Below, in pieces: positions 1 to 7,381 of a stretch of 37,193 bases of DNA; the first letter of the stretch is position 1, and each line of letters begins with the position of its first letter. A program made the translations under genes and the position numbers. Origin of the DNA: a bacterium (lineage in GTDB: Bacteria; Bacillota; Bacilli; Lactobacillales; Streptococcaceae); the NCBI GenBank assembly GCA_905221205.1, contig CAJNCG010000006.1, forward strand, positions 1 through 37,193, given 5' to 3'. The notes below the pieces were generated by a model. The model did no database searches. It worked only from the letters and a program-made list of their open reading frames with translations, and was not told the DNA's origin.

Positions 1-2
1 AA

Positions 3-75
3 GGCTCGGTAGCTCAGTTGGTAGAGCAATGGATTGAAGCTCCATGTGTCGGCGGTTCGATTCCGTCTCGCGCCA
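3..75 (+). tRNA. tRNA-Phe (GAA)
   Basis: Full cloverleaf of 73 nt: D arm GCTC/GAGC, anticodon stem ATGGA/TCCAT around loop TTGAAGC (anticodon GAA), T arm GGCGG/CCGTC with loop TTCGATT. The CCA tail is not encoded; the discriminator A75 is followed by TTA. The acceptor stem (GGCTCGG with TCGCGCC) has one U-C mismatch at pair 4-69 and a G-U at 7-66. It lies two bases from the window edge, so more tRNA genes probably precede it. Confidence 0.95.
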
Positions 76-86
76 TTATATATTTT

Positions 87-167
87 GGAAGGGTAGCGAA
101 GAGGCTAAACGCGGCGGACTGTAAATCCGCTCCTTCGGGTTCGGGGGTTCGAATCCCTCCCCTTCCA
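87..167 (+). tRNA. tRNA-Tyr (GTA)
   Basis: Class II tRNA of 81 nt with a long variable arm (CTCCTTCGGGTTCG region). The acceptor stem GGAAGGG/CCCTTCC is perfect, the anticodon arm CGGAC/ATCCG region carries anticodon GTA, and the T loop is TTCGAAT. CCA is not encoded. It follows tRNA-Phe by 11 bases. Confidence 0.96.
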
Positions 168-171
168 TTTT

Positions 172-242
172 ACGGGCATAGTTTAAAGGTAGAACTAAGG
201 TCTCCAAAACCTTCAGTGTGGGTTCAATTCCTACTGCCCGTG
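172..242 (+). tRNA. tRNA-Trp (CCA anticodon)
   Basis: A 71-nt cloverleaf. The acceptor ACGGGCA/TGCCCGT pairs over 7 bp with discriminator G242. The anticodon stem AAGGT/ACCTT encloses CTCCAAA, giving anticodon CCA. T arm GTGGG/CCTAC. No encoded CCA tail. Confidence 0.95.
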
Positions 243-255
243 TTAATAGAATTAT

Positions 256-329
256 GGCGGGTGTGGTGAAGTGGTTAACACACCAGATTGTGGCTCTGGC
301 ATGCGTGGGTTCGATCCCCATCACTCGCC
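256..329 (+). tRNA. tRNA-His (GTG)
   Basis: The cloverleaf carries the extra G at position -1 (G256), opposite discriminator C329, which is the identity mark of bacterial tRNA-His. Acceptor GCGGGTG/CACTCGC, anticodon loop ATTGTGG with anticodon GTG, T loop TTCGATC. No encoded CCA tail. Confidence 0.95.
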
Positions 330-342
330 TATTTTATATTAT

Positions 343-414
343 TGGGGTATAGCCAAGCGGTAAGGCAAGGGACTTTGACTCCCTCATGCGTTGGTTCGAA
401 TCCAGCTACCCCAG
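343..414 (+). tRNA. tRNA-Gln (TTG)
   Basis: A 72-nt cloverleaf. Acceptor TGGGGTA/TACCCCA with a U1-A72 pair, as is typical of tRNA-Gln, and discriminator G414. Anticodon stem AGGGA/TCCCT around CTTTGAC gives anticodon TTG. No encoded CCA tail. Confidence 0.95.
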
Positions 415-423
415 TTACTATTT

Positions 424-507
424 GCCGGCGTGGCGGAATTGGCAGACGCGCTGGACTCAAAATCCAGTGTCCGCAAGGACGTGCCGGTTCGACCCCGGCC
501 GCCGGTA
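424..507 (+). tRNA. tRNA-Leu (CAA)
   Basis: Class II tRNA of 84 nt. Acceptor GCCGGCG/CGCCGGT, anticodon stem CTGGA/TCCAG around CTCAAAA (anticodon CAA), long variable arm TGTCCGCAAGGACGT, T arm GCCGG/CCGGC, discriminator A507. It is the last tRNA of the array and is followed by a terminator. Confidence 0.95.
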
Positions 508-519
508 TAGTATAGAGCT

Positions 520-549
520 AGGAACGTAGTTAATCTTCGTTCCTTTTTT
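520..549 (+). terminator. Terminator of the tRNA array
   Basis: Stem AGGAACG (520-526) pairs with CGTTCCT (538-544) and runs into six T residues. It closes the tRNA transcript directly after tRNA-Leu. Confidence 0.8.
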
Positions 550-559
550 GTATTATTTT

Positions 560-568
560 TGGTATAAT
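560..568 (+). promoter_or_regulatory. Extended -10 promoter for the GCS-like gene
   Basis: TGGTATAAT is a perfect extended -10 box (TGnTATAAT). No good -35 hexamer sits 17 bases upstream, which extended -10 promoters tolerate. Predicted start is near 575, leaving a leader of about 39 nt. Confidence 0.65.
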
Positions 569-613
569 AATAGTTATTCAAATTTTATTTAGATTAAGAA
601 AGAGTAGGATAGT

Positions 614-1891
614 ATGTCTCGTTCTATCGATTTATTAAAACATCGGTATTTGAAAAATATTAAAGAAAATCCTGAATTATTTATTGGGATTGAGCTGGAA
701 TATCCTGTTGCAAATTTAGAGGGGCTTGCTACAGATGTTGATGTTATAAAGGAACTATTTCATTATTTAGTTTCTGCTTTAGATTTTATTGTAGAGAAGG
801 TAGATGATTTTGGAAATCCTATCCAGTTAGTAGATCCGATAAGCCAGGATGCTATTTTATTTGAAGTTTCCTATACAACGATTGAGTTTGCATTTGGTAA
901 GGCTGAAACGATTCAAGAGGTTGAGAATCGTTTTAATAACTATATGGATGTAATTCAGGGTAAATTAAGTGAATCAAATCATGCTATTGTTGGCTGTGGA
1001 ATTCATCCTAACTGGGATAAAAATGAGAATTGTCCAGTGGCTTATCCACGCTACCAGATGTTGATGGATTATTTGAATTTGAGTAGAAATATTACTCAAT
1101 CAGATTTACATCATTTCCCTGAATATGGTGCTTTTATCTGTGGGAGTCAGATTCAGCTAGATATTTCAAAATCCAATTACTTACGGGTGATTAATGCTTT
1201 TACCCAAATTGAAGCAGCTAAAGCTTATTTATTTGCAAATTCTGAGTTTTCAGGTATGGATTGGGATACTAAAATTTCAAGAGATATTTTCTGGGAAGAA
1301 TCGATGCATGGTATCTATACAGAGAATGTTGGAATTAATGCTAGACTCTTTGATGATGAAGATGATTTTTTTGACTATCTAAATCATTCTGCGATTTTTA
1401 CTGCAGAACGAGATGGGCAGACCTACTATTTTTATCCGATTCAGGCAAGGGACTATTTGGCTATGCCTGAAATCCAGGCATTTGCTCTTAATGGTGATGA
1501 GGTTGTTATTTACCCTCAAGAGAAAGACTTTGAAACTCATCGTAGTTATCAGTACCAAGACTTAACGACTCGAGGAACAGTTGAGTTTCGTAGTGTGTGT
1601 ACACAGCCACTTGATAGGACTTTTACTTCAGCAGCCTTTCACATAGGATTGTTGGTTAATTTAGACAAGTTACAAGCTTATTTAGAAACAGCACCTTTCT
1701 TTAAAGAATTTGGGCGAAATTATAAGTTTTTAAGACGACAATTTTCTAAGAAGAAGCTTACAGCTACAGAAGAAGCGGCTATTGTCGAGTTTTCAAAAGA
1801 CTTACTCTTGCTAGCTGAGGAAGGCCTGAAGATGAGAAATAAGCAAGAAATGACCTATTTACAGCCTTTGAAAGAAGAATTGGGACTATAA
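614..1891 (+). CDS. Glutamate-cysteine ligase family (GCS2-like) protein
   Basis: A 425-residue soluble protein. Residues 23-31 read FIGIELEYP, the conserved glutamate-binding strand of the carboxylate-amine/glutamate-cysteine ligase fold. Later segments (GCGIHPNW near 127, TRGTVEFRSVC near 320) also fit that superfamily, the latter resembling the substrate-binding R/E motif. Enzymes of this family form gamma-glutamyl amides from ATP, an acid and an amine. The substrate cannot be read here. Pneumococci are known to import glutathione rather than make it, and there is no glutathione synthetase (gshB or a GshAB fusion) beside this gene, so a pathway role in glutathione synthesis is uncertain. 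Transcribed alone from an extended -10 promoter; the ribosome site is weak (AGTAGGA about 6 bases from ATG). Confidence 0.75.
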   Translation: MSRSIDLLKHRYLKNIKENPELFIGIELEYPVANLEGLATDVDVIKELFHYLVSALDFIVEKVDDFGNPIQLVDPISQDAILFEVSYTTIEFAFGKAETIQEVENRFNNYMDVIQGKLSESNHAIVGCGIHPNWDKNENCPVAYPRYQMLMDYLNLSRNITQSDLHHFPEYGAFICGSQIQLDISKSNYLRVINAFTQIEAAKAYLFANSEFSGMDWDTKISRDIFWEESMHGIYTENVGINARLFDDEDDFFDYLNHSAIFTAERDGQTYYFYPIQARDYLAMPEIQAFALNGDEVVIYPQEKDFETHRSYQYQDLTTRGTVEFRSVCTQPLDRTFTSAAFHIGLLVNLDKLQAYLETAPFFKEFGRNYKFLRRQFSKKKLTATEEAAIVEFSKDLLLLAEEGLKMRNKQEMTYLQPLKEELGL

Positions 1892-1966
1892 TTTCTCTTA
1901 TAAAGGGAGAATTTTCTGAAAAATCATGATATAATGGAAGAGACTATAGATAAAGGATAGAGAGTA
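1892..1966 (+). promoter_or_regulatory. thrC promoter (extended -10 at 1927-1935)
   Basis: TGATATAAT at 1927-1935 is an extended -10 box; a start near 1942 gives a 25-nt leader with AAGGAT before ATG. A short TTCTC/GAGAA hairpin followed by four T residues just after the previous stop (1893-1915) is a weak terminator candidate. No leader peptide or T-box is visible. Confidence 0.6.
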
Positions 1967-3451
1967 ATGACATTAGTTTATCAATCAACGCGTGATGCCA
2001 ATAATACAGTAACTGCCAGCCAAGCAATTTTGCAAGGTTTGGCAACTGACGGTGGTTTGTTTACACCAGTTACTTATCCAAAGGTAGATTTGGATTTTGA
2101 CAAATTGAAAGATGCTTCTTATCAGGAAGTTGCTAAGCTTGTTTTGTCAGCATTTTTAGATGACTTTACAGCTGAGGAGTTGGACTACTGTATCAACAAT
2201 GCCTACGATAGCAAGTTTGATACTCTAGCTATAGCGCCTTTGGTGAAATTAGACGGACAATACAACTTGGAACTGTTCCATGGTTCAACGATTGCCTTCA
2301 AGGATATGGCCTTGTCTATCTTGCCATACTTTATGACGACTGCTGCTAAGAAACATGGCTTGGAGAACAAGATTGTCATTTTGACAGCCACATCTGGTGA
2401 TACTGGGAAAGCTGCTATGGCAGGGTTTGCGAATGTGCCTGGTACTGAGATCATCGTCTTTTATCCAAAGGATGGTGTTAGCAAGGTACAAGAGTTACAA
2501 ATGACTACTCAGACTGGCGACAATACTCATGTTATCGCTATTGATGGAAACTTTGATGATGCACAAACCAATGTGAAACATATGTTTAACGATGTAGCCC
2601 TTCGTGAAAAATTGGCTGCCAACAAGTTGCAATTTTCATCAGCTAACTCTATGAATATTGGTCGTTTGGTACCACAGATTGTTTATTATGTTTATGCCTA
2701 CGCTCAGTTGGTCAAGTCTGGTGAGATTGTGGCTGGTGATAAGGTCAACTTCACAGTACCGACAGGAAATTTTGGAAATATCTTGGCTGCCTTTTATGCT
2801 AAGCAAATTGGTTTGCCAGTTGGCAAATTAATCTGTGCTTCAAATGACAACAATGTCTTGACAGACTTCTTCAAGACACGTGTTTACGACAAGAAACGTG
2901 AGTTTAAGGTAACAACTAGCCCATCTATGGATATCCTGGTATCTTCAAACTTGGAGCGTTTGATTTTCCATCTTTTGGGTAATGATGCGGTTAAGACAGC
3001 TGAACTCATGAATGCCTTGAATAGCCAAGGTCAATATGAGTTGACTAATTTTGATGCAGAGATTTTGGACCTCTTTGCAGCAGAGTATGCGACTGAGGAA
3101 GAAACAGCAGCAGAAATCAAGCGTGTTTATGAGTCAGATTCTTATATCGAGGACCCTCATACAGCTGTTGCTTCGGCAGTTTATAAAAAGTACCAAGCGT
3201 CTACTGGCGATGTTACCAAGACGGTGATTGCTTCAACAGCTAGTCCATACAAGTTCCCAGTGGTTGCAGTTGAAGCTGTAACAGGGAAATCAGGTCTGAC
3301 AGATTTTGAAGCCTTGGCTCAATTACATGAAATCTCAGGTGTTGCAGTACCACCAGCAGTTGATGGGCTTGAAACAGCTCCAGTTCGTCACAAGACAACC
3401 GTGGCAGCTGCTGATATGCAAGCAGCGGTTGAGGCTTATCTAGAACTTTAA
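1967..3451 (+). CDS. thrC: Threonine synthase
   Basis: 494 residues, the usual length for the long bacterial class. The enzyme converts O-phospho-L-homoserine to L-threonine using pyridoxal phosphate. The PLP lysine is K112 in the FKDMA motif. TATSGDTGKAA and PTGNFGN are the phosphate-cradle and cofactor loops. The N-terminal YQSTRD segment is typical of the family. It stands alone between its own promoter and a strong terminator, not in a hom-thrB operon. AAAGGATAGAGAG before ATG serves as ribosome site. Confidence 0.96.
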   Translation: MTLVYQSTRDANNTVTASQAILQGLATDGGLFTPVTYPKVDLDFDKLKDASYQEVAKLVLSAFLDDFTAEELDYCINNAYDSKFDTLAIAPLVKLDGQYNLELFHGSTIAFKDMALSILPYFMTTAAKKHGLENKIVILTATSGDTGKAAMAGFANVPGTEIIVFYPKDGVSKVQELQMTTQTGDNTHVIAIDGNFDDAQTNVKHMFNDVALREKLAANKLQFSSANSMNIGRLVPQIVYYVYAYAQLVKSGEIVAGDKVNFTVPTGNFGNILAAFYAKQIGLPVGKLICASNDNNVLTDFFKTRVYDKKREFKVTTSPSMDILVSSNLERLIFHLLGNDAVKTAELMNALNSQGQYELTNFDAEILDLFAAEYATEEETAAEIKRVYESDSYIEDPHTAVASAVYKKYQASTGDVTKTVIASTASPYKFPVVAVEAVTGKSGLTDFEALAQLHEISGVAVPPAVDGLETAPVRHKTTVAAADMQAAVEAYLEL

Positions 3452-3463
3452 GACAGAGGAAGT

Positions 3464-3497
3464 AAACTCGGTTGGGAAACCAACTGAGTTTCTTTTC
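3464..3497 (+). terminator. thrC terminator
   Basis: A 12-bp stem AAACTCGGTTGG/CCAACTGAGTTT (one G-T) with a GAAA tetraloop runs into CTTTTC. The T tract is short, but the hairpin is very stable. Confidence 0.85.
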
Positions 3498-3511
3498 ATC
3501 AGGAGGAGAGA

Positions 3512-4792
3512 TTGTTTAAGAAAAATAAAGACATTATTAATATTGCGCTACCAGCTATGGGTGAAAACTTTTTGCAGATGCTCATGGGAATGGTGGATAG
3601 TTATTTGGTTGCTCATTTAGGATTGATAGCTATTTCAGGTGTTTCAGTGGCTGGTAATATTATCACTATTTATCAGGCGATTTTCATTGCTCTGGGGGCA
3701 GCTATTTCTAGTGTTATTTCAAAGAGTTTGGGGCAGAAGGATCAGTCTAAGTTAGCCTATCATGTGACTGAGGCGTTGAAAATTACTTTACTATTAAGTT
3801 TCCTTTTAGGAGCTTTGTCTATCTTCGCTGGGCCAGAGATGATTGGACTCTTGGGGACTGAGCAGGCTGTGGCCGAGAGTGGAGGACTCTATCTATCTTT
3901 GGTAGGCGGATCGATTGTTCTTTTGGGATTCATGACGAGTCTGGGTGCCTTGATTCGTGCAACGCATAATCCACGTCTGCCTCTTTATGTCAGCCTCTTG
4001 TCAAATGCTTTGAATATTCTCTTTTCCAGTCTAGCTATTTTTGTTCTTGATATGGGAATAGCTGGTGTTGCTTGGGGGACTATTCTGTCTCGTTTGGTTG
4101 GTCTTGTGATTTTGTGGTCACAATTAAAACTGCCTTATACGAAACCGACTTTTGGTTTAGATAAGGAACTGTTGACCTTGGCTTTACCAGCAGCTGGAGA
4201 GCGACTTATGATGCGGGCTGGAGATGTAGTGATCATTGCCTTGGTCGTTTCTTTTGGGACGGAGGCAGTGGCTGGAAATGCGGTCGGAGAAGTCTTGACC
4301 CAGTTTAACTACATGCCTGCCTTTGGCGTTGCTACGGCAACGGTCATGCTGGTAGCTCGAGCAGTTGGAGAGGATAATTGGAAAAGAGTAGCTAGTTTGA
4401 GCAAGCAAACCTTTTGGCTTTCTCTTTTTCTCATGTTGCCCTTGACCTTTAGTATCTATGCCTTAGGAGTACCACTGACTCATCTCTATACGACTGATCC
4501 TCTAGCGGTTGAGGCTAGTGTTCTGGTGACACTGTTTTCACTACTTGGAACCCCTATGACGACAGGAACAGTCATCTATACGGCAGTATGGCAGGGTTTG
4601 GGCAATGCTCGCCTTCCCTTTTATGCGACAAGCATAGGGATGTGGTGTATCCGCATTGGAACAGGATATCTGATGGGGATTGTTCTTGGTTGGGGCTTGC
4701 CTGGTATTTGGGCAGGAACTCTTTTGGATAATGGTTTTCGTTGGTTATTTCTACGCTACCGCTACCAGCGTTATATGAGCTTGAAAGGATAG
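3512..4792 (+). CDS. MATE-family multidrug/toxin efflux protein
   Basis: 426 residues and about twelve hydrophobic helices, with the two-fold arrangement of MATE exporters (N-half PAMGENFLQMLMGMVDS, C-half LPAAGERLMMRAGDV). MATE proteins expel cationic compounds in exchange for Na+ or H+. The start is TTG at 3512; a strong AGGAGG (3501-3506) sits five bases upstream and no in-frame ATG fits better. No promoter stands out between the thrC terminator and this gene, so its transcript may come from thrC readthrough. It is followed three bases later by the HAD gene, so the two are co-transcribed. Closest in type to the DinF-like branch; the substrate is unknown. Confidence 0.88.
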   Translation: MFKKNKDIINIALPAMGENFLQMLMGMVDSYLVAHLGLIAISGVSVAGNIITIYQAIFIALGAAISSVISKSLGQKDQSKLAYHVTEALKITLLLSFLLGALSIFAGPEMIGLLGTEQAVAESGGLYLSLVGGSIVLLGFMTSLGALIRATHNPRLPLYVSLLSNALNILFSSLAIFVLDMGIAGVAWGTILSRLVGLVILWSQLKLPYTKPTFGLDKELLTLALPAAGERLMMRAGDVVIIALVVSFGTEAVAGNAVGEVLTQFNYMPAFGVATATVMLVARAVGEDNWKRVASLSKQTFWLSLFLMLPLTFSIYALGVPLTHLYTTDPLAVEASVLVTLFSLLGTPMTTGTVIYTAVWQGLGNARLPFYATSIGMWCIRIGTGYLMGIVLGWGLPGIWAGTLLDNGFRWLFLRYRYQRYMSLKG

Positions 4793-4795
4793 GAA

Positions 4796-5416
4796 ATGCA
4801 AAAAACAGTTTTTATTTGGGATTTAGACGGGACTTTATTAGACTCTTACGAAGCGATTTTATCAGGGATTGAGGAGACTTTTGGTCAGTTTTCTATTCCT
4901 TATGATAAGGAGAAAGTGAGAGAGTTTATCCTCAAGTATTCGGTGCAGGATTTGCTTGTGCAGGTGGCAGAAGAGAGAAAACTGGATGTGGGAGTGCTCA
5001 ATCAAGTGCGTGCCCAGAGTTTGGCTGAAAAGAATACTCAGGTAGCCTTGATGCCAGGTGCGCGTGAAGTGCTAGCTTGGGCAGACCAAGCAGGGATTCG
5101 GAACTTTGTTTACACTCATAAGGGAGACAATGCTTTTGCCATTCTCAGAGACTTGGGGTTGGAATCCTATTTTACAGAGATTTTAACCAGTCAGAGCGGC
5201 TTTGCGCGGAAGCCAAGTCCAGAAGCGGCTACCTATCTGTTAGACAAGTATCAGTTGGATCCTGAGAAGACCTATTATATAGGGGATCGGACTCTGGATG
5301 TGGAATTTGCTCAGAATAGTGGGATTCAAAGTATCAACTTTTTAGAGTCTCCTTATGAAGGCAATCACAGGATTCAGTCGCTAACAGACATTCCTCGTAT
5401 TTTTGAGAGTAAGTAA
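4796..5416 (+). CDS. HAD-superfamily phosphatase (subfamily IA)
   Basis: 206 residues. Motif I is FIWDLDGTLLDS with nucleophile D9 and acid/base D11. An alpha-helical cap follows (about 15-80). Motif II is YTHKG near 110, the motif III lysine lies near RKPSPE, and motif IV is YIGDRTLDVEFA. This layout matches phosphoglycolate-phosphatase-like enzymes, but the small-molecule substrate cannot be assigned. The ATG lies three bases after the MATE stop, with AAAGGATAGGAA as ribosome site. Confidence 0.85.
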   Translation: MQKTVFIWDLDGTLLDSYEAILSGIEETFGQFSIPYDKEKVREFILKYSVQDLLVQVAEERKLDVGVLNQVRAQSLAEKNTQVALMPGAREVLAWADQAGIRNFVYTHKGDNAFAILRDLGLESYFTEILTSQSGFARKPSPEAATYLLDKYQLDPEKTYYIGDRTLDVEFAQNSGIQSINFLESPYEGNHRIQSLTDIPRIFESK

Positions 5417-5581
5417 CAAGAAGATTGTGTCAGTTTTGTGACAGAGACCTAACAAACTATTTCAAGTAATCGAGTTTGTTACAATGAATAGACAGTTCTG
5501 TTAAATAGGCCCGGGAGGGCTTTTTTTCTGCATTTTTTGTGTTATCATAGACAGGTACTCATTTGAAAGGAATTTGAAAGA
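5417..5581 (+). promoter_or_regulatory. LysM-gene control region with WalR-like box and two possible promoters
   Basis: TGTGTC-N5-TGTGAC at 5426-5442 differs by one base from the WalR/VicR direct repeat TGTNAN-N5-TGTNAN. Two further TGT-TA half-sites lie at 5477 and 5499, 22 bases apart. TGTTACAAT (5477-5485) and TGTTATCAT (5540-5548) are both plausible extended -10 boxes. TAACAAAC (5450-5457) and GTTTGTTA (5474-5481) form an inverted repeat. From memory, the pneumococcal orthologue of the downstream gene belongs to the WalRK (VicRK) regulon, which supports the box. Confidence 0.45.
5509..5527 (+). terminator. Short GC-only terminator hairpin
   Basis: GCCC (5509-5512), loop GGGA, GGGC (5517-5520), then seven T residues. 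It either ends the MATE-HAD transcript or lies inside the LysM leader if the upstream promoter at 5477 is used. Confidence 0.6.
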
Positions 5582-6748
5582 ATGAAGAAAAGAATATTAT
5601 TAGCATCAACAGTAGCCTTGTCGTTTGCCCCAGTATTGGCAACTCAAGCAGAAGAAGTTCTTTGGACTGCACGTAGTGTTGAGCAAATCCAAAACGATTT
5701 GACTAAAACGGACAACAAAACAAGTTATATAGTTCAGTATGGTGATACTTTGAGCACCATTGCAGAAGCCTTTGGTGTAGATGTCACAGTTCTTGCGAAT
5801 TTGAATAAAATCACGAATATGGACTTGATTTTCCCAGAAACTGTTTTGACAACGACTGTCAATGAAGCTGAAGAAGTAACAGAAGTTGAAATCCAAACTC
5901 CTCAAGCAGACTCTAGTGAAGAAGTGACAACTGCGACAGCGGATTTGACAACTAATCAAGTGACCGTTGATGATCAAACTGTTCAGGTTGCAGATCTTTC
6001 TCAACCGATTGCAGAAGTTCCAAAAGCGGTAGAAGCTCCAAGCACAAAAGAAGTAGCATTAAATTCAGAAGTTGCAGAGACAGTGACTGCTGCAGAAGAA
6101 GTGGCACCATCTACAGACTCTTCTACGTCAGTGGAGCAAACAGTCGAAACAAGCAGTCCAGTTGAAGAAGCAGCTCCTCAGTCAATGACTCCAGCTGAGA
6201 AAGAGAAAACACAAGTCAGCCTTCAAGCTGAGTCAACAGTGGAAACAACTACAACAAGTTCAGAAGAAGCAAAAGAAGCATCAGTAAGTGAAACTACACC
6301 AGCAGTTTCTACTTATCAACCAGAAGAGGCAAAAATAGCTTCAACAACTTACACAGCTCCAGCTGCACCTGATTATGCTGGACTTGCAGTAGCAAAATCT
6401 GAAAATGCAGGCCTTCAACCACAAACGGCTGCCTTTAAAGAAGAAATTGCTAACTTGTTTGGTATCACCTCCTTTAGTGGTTACCGTCCAGGAGACAGTG
6501 GAGATCACGGAAAAGGTTTGGCTATCGACTTTATGGTACCAGAAGGCTCAGAACTAGGGGATAAGATTGCGGAATACGCTATTCAAAACATGGCTAGTCG
6601 TGGTATTAGTTATATCATCTGGAAACAACGTTTCTATGCTTCATTCGATAGCAAATATGGACCAGCTAATACTTGGAATCCAATGCCAGACCGTGGTAGC
6701 GTGACAGAAAATCACTATGACCACGTTCACGTTTCAATGAATGGATAA
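5582..6748 (+). CDS. Secreted LysM protein with LAS-type metallopeptidase-like C-terminus
   Basis: 388 residues. Residues 1-23 are a signal peptide ending ATQAEE. Residues 48-91 form one LysM peptidoglycan-binding domain (YIVQYGDTLSTIAEAFGV). Residues about 93-260 are a low-complexity linker rich in E, T, V, S and A. The last 120 residues hold a globular domain with H309 and D316 in GDHGKGLAIDFM and H381/H383 in YDHVHVS. The HxxxxxxD...HxH pattern is that of LAS zinc peptidases (M15, lysostaphin, hedgehog type), so peptidoglycan cleavage is likely but unproven. It has its own promoter region and a strong terminator. The upstream WalR-like box suggests control with other wall hydrolases. Confidence 0.8.
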   Translation: MKKRILLASTVALSFAPVLATQAEEVLWTARSVEQIQNDLTKTDNKTSYIVQYGDTLSTIAEAFGVDVTVLANLNKITNMDLIFPETVLTTTVNEAEEVTEVEIQTPQADSSEEVTTATADLTTNQVTVDDQTVQVADLSQPIAEVPKAVEAPSTKEVALNSEVAETVTAAEEVAPSTDSSTSVEQTVETSSPVEEAAPQSMTPAEKEKTQVSLQAESTVETTTTSSEEAKEASVSETTPAVSTYQPEEAKIASTTYTAPAAPDYAGLAVAKSENAGLQPQTAAFKEEIANLFGITSFSGYRPGDSGDHGKGLAIDFMVPEGSELGDKIAEYAIQNMASRGISYIIWKQRFYASFDSKYGPANTWNPMPDRGSVTENHYDHVHVSMNG

Positions 6749-6772
6749 ACCAGACTTGGTAATATCATTTTG

Positions 6773-6823
6773 ACGAATGAGATCTAGCTTTCGTGATAGG
6801 AAGCGAGTCTCGTTCGTTTTTTT
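6773..6823 (+). terminator. Terminator of the LysM gene
   Basis: ACGAATGAGA (6773-6782) pairs with TCTCGTTCGT (6808-6817) over 10 bp (one T-G). An inner GCTT/AAGC hairpin follows, and then seven T residues (6817-6823). Confidence 0.85.
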
Positions 6824-6855
6824 CTTTGTCAATGTGAAGGAAGTTACCATCTTGT

Positions 6856-6930
6856 AATGTTTTAAGCAACATTCTTGCAATCTATTTTACTTCGCAATAT
6901 AATTGATTAGTCAACTATTGATAAATCAAT
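6856..6930 (+). promoter_or_regulatory. marR promoter with overlapping inverted-repeat operator
   Basis: TTGCAA (6875-6880), a 17-base spacer and TATAAT (6898-6903) make a near-consensus promoter. Directly downstream are ATTGATT (6902-6908) and AATCAAT (6924-6930), plus nested palindromes TAGTCAACTA (6908-6917) and TTGAT-AA-ATCAA (6918-6929). Another inverted repeat, AATGTT/AACATT (6856-6873), abuts the -35. The position fits a self-repressing MarR operator. Confidence 0.7.
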
Positions 6931-6945
6931 AAAAAAGAGGAAGAA

Positions 6946-7371
6946 ATGCTAGAGATTCAAGATTTACTGTATCAACTCCGCTTGTCTGAGCAAGCGAGTA
7001 CGCAATTGTTTGAAAAAAGGCTTGGGATTAGTTTGACACGGTATCAGATGTTATTGTTTTTGCTGGAGAATCTCCCTTGTAATCAAATGGCGGTTCAGGA
7101 GCGTTTGAAGATTGATCAGGCTGCTTTGACCCGACATTTCAAGATTTTGGAAAAGGAAGGTTTGGTGGAGCGCCATCGCAATCCTGAAAATCAGCGGGAA
7201 GTCTTGGTAGAGGCTACTAAGTATGCCAAGGAGCAGTTAGTGGTGAATCCTCCTCTGAAGCATATCAAGGTTAAGGAAGAGATGGAAAGTATCTTAACAG
7301 AGTCTGAGAGAACAGAACTCAGCCGTTTACTAAATAAATTGGTTTTGGGCATTGAGAATATAGAGATTTAA
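6946..7371 (+). CDS. MarR-family transcriptional regulator
   Basis: 141 residues. A winged helix-turn-helix occupies about 30-95: TRYQMLLFLLENLPC, the recognition helix in IDQAALTRHFKILEKEGLV, and a wing with RHRNPENQREVLV. Helices at both ends would form the dimer interface. It is not one of the named regulators AdcR or FabT as far as can be judged. It precedes a DUF1304 membrane gene by 10 bases and is probably co-transcribed with it, and overlapping palindromes at its start site suggest autorepression. The ribosome site is AAGAGGAAGAA. Confidence 0.9.
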   Translation: MLEIQDLLYQLRLSEQASTQLFEKRLGISLTRYQMLLFLLENLPCNQMAVQERLKIDQAALTRHFKILEKEGLVERHRNPENQREVLVEATKYAKEQLVVNPPLKHIKVKEEMESILTESERTELSRLLNKLVLGIENIEI

Positions 7372-7381
7372 GGAGAAAAAT

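Noticed and set aside
18..581. Open frames on both strands through the tRNA array
   Set aside because: They run across well-folded tRNA genes, have no ribosome sites and encode no recognisable protein.
1892..1966. Attenuator or T-box before thrC
   Set aside because: The region is only 75 bases, with no T-box sequence and no threonine-rich leader peptide.
5417..5581. CiaR-dependent small RNA (csRNA)
   Set aside because: There is a hairpin with a T tract, but no TTTAAG-N5-TTTAAG CiaR repeat and the transcript would be too short.
5606..6004. Minus-strand 132-residue open frame opposite the LysM gene
   Set aside because: It starts inside the coding strand's repetitive linker and has no promoter, ribosome site or domain.
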